NCBI GenBank assembly: GCA_030374735.1
Contig: JASCIV010000896.1
Span: forward strand, 1-10,623
DNA: 10,623 nt
Direction: 5' to 3'
From: Gracilaria caudata
Taxonomy: Eukaryota > Rhodophyta > Florideophyceae > Gracilariales > Gracilariaceae
Shown here: piece by piece, positions 1 to 6,134 of the stretch
How the letters are laid out: every line of letters begins with the position of its first letter
Position numbering within the stretch: the first letter of the stretch is position 1
Program-made: the position numbers and the translations under genes
Notes under the pieces: model-generated
The model's input: only the letters and a program-made list of their open reading frames with translations
Databases searched by the model: none
What the model was told of the DNA's origin: nothing

Positions 1-99
1 TTCTGCGGCTTCTTTCCGGACCTTAGGGGGCGTCTTGTTAACTCTATCTTCCCTCCGCTGTAGCTCCAAGAACGCCAGCGCGGCATGTTCAGTGATATT

Positions 100-153
100 C
101 TGTAATCTTTTGGATCGTTTTCGTCATAAAGTTGCCGGAGATGGATTCGTTAC
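100..153 (-). other. candidate 54-nt in-frame intron near the left edge
   Basis: It runs GTAACG to TTACAG, in phase 0, and contains the in-frame TGA at 124-126. Removal joins KTENSG to NITEHAALAFLELQ. It applies only if translation continues past the TAG at 271-273. A CGA-to-TGA change is the alternative. Confidence 0.3.
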
Positions 154-270
154 GCCCGAGTTCTCAGTCTTACCCTGATCTAAACCATTAGCGTTGAGGT
201 CAACGAATTCATGACCTTCCGATTCCACTTTTTGTTCCGTAACGTACTTCATATTACTCGACACTTGGTC

Positions 271-273
271 CTA
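271..273 (-). other. in-frame TAG: end of the kinase tail or an interruption
   Basis: The frame reads FHMSNIDD, then TAG, then DQVSSNMKYVTEQK. The next stop in this frame is about 48 codons further, and the sequence after it (RKRSKRLQ..., charged and coil-like) again looks coding. This may be the true end of the gene, a CAG-to-TAG lesion, or part of an 81-nt phase-2 GTATCG...TCGAG candidate intron (257-337). The sequence alone does not decide. Confidence 0.4.
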
Positions 274-585
274 ATCGTCAATGTTCGACATGTGAAACGC
301 AGCCTCTGCAAAATGCTGCGCAATTTGGTCGCGATACTGAAAGAAGTCGGTCGTCGGCACAGCATGGAGATCTTCTTGAACAAAGTTGTCGAAAATCTCA
401 TCCTCGGCCGTGGGCGCCTTTTTCTTTTGTTCAGTCATGCTTGTCTTCAGAACAGGTGAGATAATGGTCTGAACTTGATTGTTTTCAGGTTTGATCGCGA
501 CTGCGGAATCTACTGCAACAAACATGGCTTGTGCTGTCTGGCCTTGCATATTCTGGAAAGATCCCGCTCGAGGGCTTCGAGGATC

Positions 586-653
586 CTGAAACTGGCGGTC
601 AGCGGCGTTGGAGGCGTTAACACCATTTGCACCTTCGTCTCAAGTGAACTCAC
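586..653 (-). other. probable 68-nt intron in the kinase tail
   Basis: The donor is GTGAGT, directly after QRVSP. The acceptor is TTTCAG, and a GCTGAC branch-point-like sequence (598-603 on the plus strand) lies about 15 nt upstream of it. Removal moves the reading from one frame to the other in phase 0, joining to DPRSPRAGSF. A second CAG acceptor ending at 553 would also be in frame. This is the best-supported intron in the gene. Confidence 0.65.
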
Positions 654-839
654 CGGACTAACACGCTGGTTGCCATCGACGTAGTCCATTCTATCGCCGG
701 AATTCCCGGGAACGAGATCCCCCTCGCTTTCGTCGCCGAGGGTACAACTGTCTGCAATGCTCTCAAGTGCCGCATCACTAAGGTCCACCGAACCTTCACA
801 GATGGCCACAGCCGTCGACGTACTGGAGCGCTTCGACAG

Positions 840-911
840 CTAATGCATCATACCCGAAGTCCTTGACACATTGCTGTCGCTCTCCAACATAGGATTAGTA
901 ATGTCACTAAC
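840..911 (-). other. candidate 72-nt in-frame intron in the kinase tail
   Basis: The stretch begins GTTAGT and ends CATTAG, in phase 0. It contains TTACTAAT, although this lies close to the donor rather than near the acceptor. Removing it eliminates the in-frame TAG at 840-842 and joins DGQWP to LSKRSSTSTA. The alternative is a simple CAG-to-TAG nonsense change, because the stretch itself also reads as plausible protein. Confidence 0.35.
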
Positions 912-1007
912 TGGCCATTGGCCGTCGCGAATATCTAAGATAAACGAAGCCTCATCCAACTTGCGAAACAGCTCATCAGCTGTTGGTCTGTCGAGGGGAC
1001 GTTGTGC

Positions 1008-1010
1008 TCA
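1008..1010 (-). other. in-frame TGA at the conserved Trp of kinase subdomain XI
   Basis: The frame reads DLVESC, then TGA, then AQRPLDRPTADELFRKL. This is the classic C-W-x(n)-R-P pattern of the last kinase helices, with TGA in the Trp slot. Other Trp codons in the gene are TGG. No GT-AG stretch of suitable length and phase removes this codon without destroying the motif, so a nonsense change, recoding or a sequence error is needed. Confidence 0.75.
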
Positions 1011-1358
1011 ACATGATTCCACGAGGTCGCGAAGAGCTTTCGGTACCTCCCTAAAGAAATCATAATCAGTTTCTTTTGGCCATTCCGGCCGTGCCCCTTT
1101 CATAAGCATCGCATATACATCAAACATTTGATTTCTTCTCCACGGGGTCCTGAGAGTAAGCATCTCGTAGAGCACCATACCATACAAGAAAATATCACTT
1201 GCCTTGGCGATATGTTCCTTGTTGCGGTCCACTCCAGCAAAAGCTTCAGCAGCCATATATTTGAATGTTCCTGCTGGTTCTCCAGATCCAGCAACAGTGG
1301 TTTCTGAAAGAAGCGACTGGCCAACACTCTTCGACAAGCCAAAGTCGGAAATTTGAGC

Positions 1359-1381
1359 CTGCGCTAGAGGCGGAAGCGTAC
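1359..1381 (-). other. 23-nt GT...CAG gap before the DFG motif: possible ultra-short intron
   Basis: On the minus strand this stretch begins GTACGC and ends GCGCAG and contains an in-frame TAG. Removing exactly these 23 nt joins FSANLKQT to AQISDFGLSK in frame, giving the expected spacing from the catalytic Asn to DFG. Nothing else near by repairs the frame so cleanly. It is either an extremely short intron or a frameshifting insertion. No branch-point-like sequence is obvious. Confidence 0.5.
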
Positions 1382-2671
1382 CGTCTGCTTCAAGTTGGCG
1401 CTGAAAAGAAGAATATTGTCCGGTTTCGCATCACCCGAAGTGAAGTCTGCAGAATAAAGTGCTCGCAGTCCACCACATGTCTGCAAGGCTATTCTAACTA
1501 ATGTTGAAAAATCCAATGGAGTGTGTGAAAGACGCAGATGCTTCAAAGTCTCCCCAAGACTCCCAACTCTCGTAAGAGCTGTGACAATCAGTGCCGAATT
1601 TTCGTCCTCCCTGACAGTGACACCAAGGAAGTGCACAATGCCTGGATGACTTACACGTTCATATCTACGAATCTCGCGATCAAATTGACGCATTTCCTTC
1701 TGGAGATCCTGCATATTCGCATCATTCTTCATGGTGGAAGAAACCTCCGGCATGCGAACACGCTTGAAGGCGACCAGGTCACCGTGGAAACATCCGACAT
1801 ACACTGAGCTAAAAGTGCATATTCCAATTCGCTTTTCAGGGTCATCAAAGTCAACCTGCAAATGAGCAGGATCAATCACAGGATCATCCTTCTCACTGAG
1901 TTCTACAGAGCTTTGTATCACGGTCTGCGACAGGGGGTTTTGTTCATCACCAAATATTCCCCATGACTTCACAGATTCAATTCTGATGTTCTCTCCCGGC
2001 AGCGGTTGGCGACCTTCACTCTGAGCTGTAGGGGCAATTTTGTCGGGAGTCTCCGATGCTTGCGCCTTACGAGGCGTCCTTAAACTGGTTGGGGTTAGCG
2101 AGAACTCTGGAAACGCCGGGGCATGTGAAGTGGAGGCGTTTTGGGGTGCTTGCTTTGACGAATGAGGTAAGGCAGTAGGCCTCGGTATCTTTGGGAGATC
2201 GGGAGGAGAGTGACGACGCTGTCGTTTAGGGTTTTTGGGCGGCGAAATTCGGCGAGATAATTCTGGAAGATTGGGAGGAGACAGTAGATGTTTGGCATAT
2301 GATGACTGTGAAGATGAGGTGTGCTGTTGAGATTTACGAGAAAGCGGTGCGTACGGTCGCGGTTGGTTGGCAGGAGACGGAGATTGGGAGGAATGTGGGG
2401 TAGAGTTACGGTCATTGTGAGATGTAGTGGGAGTGTTTCCGTACGGTGAATTAGCAAAGAAAGGAATTGAATTCTCTGACACAACGGTCTGAGTGAAGAT
2501 GTCTGGTAGTTGCAGATTAGGACTCGCAGGATGAGCAGCAAAGAAGGGGACGGCGCTTGCATCATCGACTGCGGGTTGAGTCTGGTTGGCGAGCGGACGC
2601 GGAGACGAGTGGCGACGTGAGAAGGGAGGTATAAATCCTCGAAGGTCTGGCAGACTGTTGTCACTTCCGTT

Positions 2672-2719
2672 CTAGGGCTGTGTCTGCTCGTCAGACCGAG
2701 GAGTCTCGTGGCGAGACAC
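2672..2719 (-). other. candidate 48-nt in-frame intron near the kinase N-terminus
   Basis: It runs GTGTCT to CCCTAG, in phase 0, and its last three bases are the in-frame TAG at 2672-2674. The donor is weak. The reading continues coding-like on both sides (DEQTQP before the stop, NGSDNSLPDLRG after it), so a CAG-to-TAG change is an equally good explanation. Confidence 0.3.
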
Positions 2720-2817
2720 CGAAGAGAAGCGGGTTGGCGGCGGGCGCGTTGGATGCGAATTGTAGCGCCTCGCGGCGTTACTCATGTTGCAGCGACAGGA
2801 AGCTGACGGAGCTTGAG

Positions 2818-2892
2818 ACTTATATGAGCAGCGTGTCGAAAAGAGGAGAGTACAACGTACTGGGGAGCCATACGGCGCTTTCCATATATAAC
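2818..2892 (-). promoter_or_regulatory. TATA-like promoter region of the kinase gene
   Basis: On the minus strand two TATA-like elements precede the ATG at 2785: TTATATATGG about 100 nt upstream (2882-2892) and CATATAAG about 35-40 nt upstream. The ATG context is GCAACATGAG. No transcription start can be read from sequence, so this is a candidate only. Confidence 0.35.
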
Positions 2893-3229
2893 ATGACTGC
2901 GGCACCCGCTGCGGCTTTTTGGCGTCTCCGGAGTCACCAAGGTGGTCACCATTGCTGCTCGGAGCAGTGCAGTCGCTGCTGCTGCGTTCAGCGAAGCGAG
3001 AGGGTGGGGTGCTGCGGGGGGTATGAGAAAGAGAGAGAGAACTTTACTTTTGAGGAGAGTGAGTGTGCCGTTATGCACCTTCGGTACCGTCGTTCATCTT
3101 GAGACCCACAATGTACGTTCGGTACGTCACCAGCGATCACTCTCGTGCTGTTCTCGTACAGTCGGTTACTCAGTGGCCGAGAGTGGTGCTAAAGCATGCT
3201 TAGGGGAACAACGGCGTCTCATTTCTGGC

Positions 3230-3245
3230 CAACGGGAATCCGTTG
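3230..3245. repeat. small hairpin, 6-bp stem
   Basis: CAACGG and CCGTTG flank a GAAT loop. The match is perfect but short, with no T-run that would suggest a terminator. Confidence 0.35.
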
Positions 3246-3439
3246 ACCTCCAGTGAAACTCCTACCGTCCTAATAAAATAAATCTAAAAATTTGAGCTGT
3301 GCAACGTGGCCGTCGCGCGACCATCTTCTGGCATCTACTTGTTATATTCGAACATTTCTCGACACCCTACAGTACCAACCGCGCCCATACTGTTTATAGG
3401 GATCTTATTATCTCTTCCCACTGTATAATGGCTTCGACA

Positions 3440-3462
3440 TATGTGGCTTGATGTGCCACATA
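3440..3462. repeat. hairpin, 8-bp perfect stem
   Basis: TATGTGGC and GCCACATA are separated by a 7-nt loop, TTGATGT. It lies about 140 bp past the end of the chromodomain relic on the minus strand, where an element's 3' non-coding part or LTR would be expected. No LTR pair was found by eye. Confidence 0.4.
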
Positions 3463-3590
3463 ACGTGGCGTGTCCGCACAAAGCGGCTTTCGCTCAATAG
3501 TTTGGATCATCCCACTTGGGAATAGTCTAGTGTGACCGGTATCGGTATCGGCGAGCGGCGGTGGTACTGCAGTACCTTTCAGCGCGGTGA

Positions 3591-3712
3591 GCACTCAGTT
3601 GGCTCATGAGTGTCCTCCAAAGAGGCGTAGCCGTACCAACGGCCTCGATAGAGCATTTACCATCCAGGGCGTAGCCGTGACGGACAATACGGTCAAAAAC
3701 GTACTCTCCTTC
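3591..3712 (-). pseudogene. decayed chromodomain of a Ty3/gypsy (chromovirus-type) integrase
   Basis: One frame gives EGEYVFDRIVRHGYALDGK (from 3712). After a shift near 3655 the next frame gives LYRGRWYGYASLEDTHEP and ends at a TGA just past TECSPR. Together these match the chromodomain pattern of chromoviral integrases: an E-Y-x-V-(E/D)-x-I start, an R-W-x-G-Y core strand and a D-T-W-E-P end. Here His replaces the Trp of TWEP and Gly replaces the usual Val before RW. Upstream the same frame has a TAG at 3776-3778. This is a relic, not a working gene. Such chromodomains direct integration toward modified histones in known families; that is family knowledge, not something seen here. Confidence 0.72.
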
Positions 3713-4015
3713 TAAAACAGCCAGCGCATCGCGAGATACGGTTGTAATGTCTCTGAAAGAGGCTGGCGAGCGTTGCTAGGTAAGATCAGGTCCATCGCTC
3801 GTCACGAGCTTCGTCCTCGGTGGCAATACAGCACACACACCAGATGGCGCTTTCGGCGGAGACCAAGGCGTTCCTTTGGAGCAACACGATCCCAAATTGT
3901 GGGTCTCTATTCCCATCATGTTGGACTTCGACCGGGTTCCGGTGTTGGAGAGTCGCTAGGACGCCGAAGTCCGACGAAATCGGCGTTGAAAGCGACGTTA
4001 AAAGCCTCCCAGCAC

Positions 4016-4047
4016 TGCACGTGAGCGAGAGGTGTTTCTCACGTGCA
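4016..4047. repeat. inverted repeat with CACGTG arms
   Basis: TGCACGTGAG and CTCACGTGCA form a perfect 10-bp stem around a 12-nt loop (4026-4037). Each arm carries CACGTG, a bHLH/bZIP-type core in known systems. Close by, 4067-4080 is a second perfect palindrome, CACGGC-GT-GCCGTG. Both sit inside the integrase relic. Confidence 0.5.
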
Positions 4048-4519
4048 ACGGCGGCGTTTCGCTATGCACGGCGTGCCGTGTTACGCAAAAAGTCGCGTCG
4101 TCGTGGTGAGCCGATTCAAATTCGTAATATCCGTTTTTGAACGGCACGCGTCCAGCGCAAATGCGTGTGGGGGCTTTTCATTGTCATTCGGCTGCGGAGG
4201 CTGATTCCACATGGGGTGTGAGAATTGGCGCAAGGTGCGCGCGCCTTGCGTAGGCGGTGTTTCACCACAAGCTGTGGCTCGCACGGTACCATTCGTGTCA
4301 GGCGCTGCGCCGTCTGCTTCTCGGCGTCTATATCTGAAAATACGACAAGGTCTCTCGAAGTGGGGTCTGCCGTGAAAGCACGGGACTTGCCGTGACCGGT
4401 ATGCCCCCGGCTGTACTCCACAGGACCGCGTTTGCCGGGACACTTGGCGAATGCTGATGCGCAGAAGGAAGCAGAGCCGTCCGGAAACCACAGTAGTAAC
4501 CGGTACTTGGTGTCGCAGT

Positions 4520-4549
4520 CGATGGTGCGCCAGATCTGGCACACCATCG
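4520..4549. repeat. 30-bp near-perfect palindrome with no loop
   Basis: The two 15-nt arms (CGATGGTGCGCCAGA and TCTGGCACACCATCG) are reverse complements except at one position. The centre is GCCAGATCTGGC. It overlaps the putative integrase core reading. Confidence 0.75.
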
Positions 4550-4576
4550 TCAAGACATTCATATCTTATTGAGCAC

Positions 4577-4619
4577 TTTCGCCATATTTTGGCCATATTT
4601 CGGCTAAATTTCGGCCATG
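4577..4619. repeat. array 1 of four 11-bp TTTCGGCCATA-like units
   Basis: Unit starts are at 4577 (10 nt), 4587, 4598 and 4609. Each carries a T-run followed by a CGGCC-like core. Spacing of 11 bp puts the T-runs close to one helical turn apart, so intrinsic curvature is plausible. Confidence 0.65.
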
Positions 4620-4690
4620 TGCTTGAAAACGAGAACTTTTTATCTAGACGAGGTACACGTTTTCACAAATTTTGGAGTTAAACGCCCATA

Positions 4691-4734
4691 TTTCGGTCAC
4701 ATCTCGGCCATTTTTCGGCCATTTTTCGTGTTCA
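4691..4734. repeat. array 2 of four 11-bp TTTCGGCCATT-like units
   Basis: Unit starts are at 4691, 4702, 4713 and 4724, exactly 11 bp apart. The consensus matches the first array, which lies about 70 bp upstream with unrelated sequence between them. The last unit is degenerate. Confidence 0.65.
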
Positions 4735-4782
4735 TAGAGAGAGTTACTGGCTCTACCTGTAAACGGGTTGACACTGTTGTTG

Positions 4783-4965
4783 TTATGGGGCTGCATCGCG
4801 GTGGGATCTTGGTTCTGGAAGAGCTAGACGCTGGGGAATCGGAAAACCAGGGATAGGTGGCAGATAAATATAGTCGTCGTTGTCGTTGTTGTACTCGGTG
4901 CGAGATTGTGAGAGGGTTGTAGGCGTGGTAAACCGAGGGAAGGTAATATCGTCATAACCGGACAT
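4783..4965 (-). CDS. small Pro/Asp/Asn-rich reading frame of unknown function
   Basis: It starts at a true ATG (4963-4965) and encodes 60 residues: MSGYDDITFPRFTTPT at the start, an Asn/Asp stretch (YNNDNDDYIY), then a Pro-rich part (LPPIPGFPIPQR). The Asn/Asp stretch is encoded by a trinucleotide-like tract near 4868-4892. The stop is a TAA just before three Gln codons, and about 20 nt later TTTACAG meets GTAGAG, which looks like a splice donor. The frame may therefore be a first exon that once read further. It lies upstream, on the same strand, of the integrase relic, where a gag start would sit in a Ty3/gypsy element, but no gag motif is visible. I do not recognise it. Confidence 0.35.
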   Translation of the reverse strand: MSGYDDITFPRFTTPTTLSQSRTEYNNDNDDYIYLPPIPGFPIPQRLALPEPRSHRDAAP

Positions 4966-6134
4966 CGTGTGCGATGGATAGTTATCCTGCTCAGGACATG
5001 CAGGTTTTCGGACGCAAGCTGACGTTAACTCCGCGTAGGGTGGTGGATGTGCAGTGCAAACTCAATCGAGTGTTCAGACAAGGATGCCATTCATAACTCC
5101 TGCGTTAGCGATAACCTGAGAAGGTAATGCTTAAGATAATTGCACATATACCGGGTATGCCTGCTCCACAGGATTGGTGACGTGTACCGGTGAACGGTGG
5201 TGATGGTGGACCACTAGTATTATTTGTGCCAGTATGACTGGTGTACAAGTGTACTTCTAAAATGAATGGTCCCGATGTGACGGGCCTGACACTGGCCCTG
5301 AACAGAGTCTAGCACATAAAATACGTGTATGGACCAGAAGTGGTATGCACTTGACTAGGTAATTTTATTTAATTATTTTAGAATAATATTTGCAATACTT
5401 ACGCCAGAGCCTCGCGGCCCTGGCCCACTATTAGGTACACTCAACGAAGGTTCATCGCACAACTTCTGCGTGAAGTGTACTCGTCTCTGAGTTTATCGGC
5501 CCCGAGTATTGCTGTCTACGAAGGTGGCTGCCTCGACGGAGAATCATCGCGGCCGGTACGGCATACTCAACCCCTTTAGGTCATCCCCGGAAAGCCAGGC
5601 CATTGCTCTACTATTTCTTCTGTTTTGTACTGTTTTTTCTTTATATCAGGATGTGCATACGCCTCCCGCCCCTGTACAGACTTTTTTTCTCGTTCGTTCC
5701 CCCGTTTGGTACCGTACCTGTGTGAGTTTTCTCTTCTGCTCTTCCCCGTTTTCCTCAGTGGAACTACGATGGACATGGCTACACCGGCAATCGGTTCAGG
5801 CGCTCACCCACTTACCTCAATCTCCTAGGTATAGCCAGCCGTGGCACTGCGGTTCTACACCCGGCTCGTTTGTGTCATAGGAAGGCTCTGTTCTGAGAAG
5901 CTATCGCTCGAAAGAGGAAGGCTCGCACACCTTGGCAAGTCATTCTCGTCTCTGGGTTGCACCACAACAAGAGCGGGCGCATTGTCAGTTCGAAGCTCCC
6001 CGATTTTATTGGTTGCCCGCAATTCGGAGCGGACGGAGTAAAGGATCCGAAGAAATGCTCTTTGGTGAAGCTACTACCACATTGACAGGGAGCAAATCCT
6101 GAGCTCGTTAACAAAATGCTGGCAGTGGCGCACT
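4966..6134. other. stretch with no convincing gene
   Basis: No domain-bearing frame is seen. The stretch contains an AT-rich pocket (about 5358-5395), a hairpin with one mismatch (CCAGAGCC-TCGC-GGCCCTGG, 5404-5423), a CCAGT-ATG-ACTGG hairpin near 5230, and two pyrimidine tracts ending in CAG (about 5620-5650 and 5728-5758) that resemble 3' splice sites. The open frame at 5509-5880 starts with TTG and shows no motif. The last part (6069-6134) reads coding-like in the same frame as the transposase relic and may belong to its N-terminus. Confidence 0.45.

Larger units (their letters stand above)
1..2785 (-). pseudogene. protein kinase gene (TKL-like), interrupted, 3' end beyond the window
   Basis: The product would be a Ser/Thr-type protein kinase with a long Ser/Pro-rich, basic N-terminal region (about 2780-1840), probably disordered. 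Seen motifs: Gly-loop region IGICTFSSVY (about 1800-1828), VAFK with its Lys at 1763-1765, helix-C Glu in FDREI (1673-1675), catalytic loop SGDAKPDN with Asp at 1430-1432, DFG Asp at 1344-1346, GTFKYMAAE in place of APE (Glu 1245-1247), and the subdomain IX Asp (1194-1196). After the domain comes a Ser/Asp/Gln-rich tail that stays coding-like to position 1. The start chosen is the first in-frame ATG, 2783-2785; the longer upstream reading begins only with GTG. Interruptions are TAG 2672-2674, a frame change at 1359-1381, TGA 1008-1010, TAG 840-842, a frame change at 586-653, TAG 271-273 and TGA 124-126. Several can be short introns; TGA 1008 cannot. Kinase identity is secure. Whether the gene is functional is not. 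Family assignment to TKL is inference. Confidence 0.8.
2893..3590. other. non-coding stretch upstream of the kinase gene
   Basis: I find no convincing gene. The plus-strand open frames here are Ala/Arg/Ser-rich and show no domain. The region holds a CTG-repeat-like patch near 2970, a short GA run near 3030-3042, and an AATAAA-containing AT-rich patch at 3271-3292 that could be a plus-strand poly(A) signal of an old element. It also holds two small hairpins listed separately. Confidence 0.5.
3713..4562 (-). pseudogene. probable integrase core remnant upstream of the chromodomain
   Basis: The minus-strand reading from 4562 starts MNVLTMVCQIWRTIDCDTKY and continues LLLWFPDGSASFCASAFAK. The I-D-x-x-T-K-Y stretch followed by an Ala-rich helix resembles the part of the Ty3/gypsy integrase core that reads V-D-x-F-T-K-Y. 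The distance from this motif to the chromodomain, roughly 270 codons, is about right for that family. No single frame stays open: the 4562 frame closes at 4116, and an overlapping frame (4596-4081) is more natural in the middle, which suggests a shift. I do not see the catalytic D-D-E triad clearly. The assignment rests on position and one motif and is tentative. Confidence 0.38.

Noticed and set aside
2095..2664. Minus-strand open frame of 189 codons overlapping the kinase N-terminus
   Set aside because: It is a different frame of the Ser/Pro-rich kinase region. Low-complexity coding DNA commonly leaves long alternative frames open.
2680..3256. Two overlapping plus-strand frames upstream of the kinase
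   Set aside because: Both are Arg/Ala/Ser/Cys-rich without motifs and lie over the likely kinase promoter.
4577..4734. CRISPR array
   Set aside because: Units are 11 bp, adjacent and degenerate, without spacers, and the DNA is eukaryotic.
3260..5500. Full LTR retrotransposon with paired LTRs around the integrase relic
   Set aside because: I compared 3260-3590 with 4970-5500 by eye and found no direct repeat that would serve as LTRs.
5509..5880. Plus-strand open frame of 123 codons
   Set aside because: It starts with TTG, crosses pyrimidine tracts that look like splice sites, and shows no domain or clear protein-like composition.
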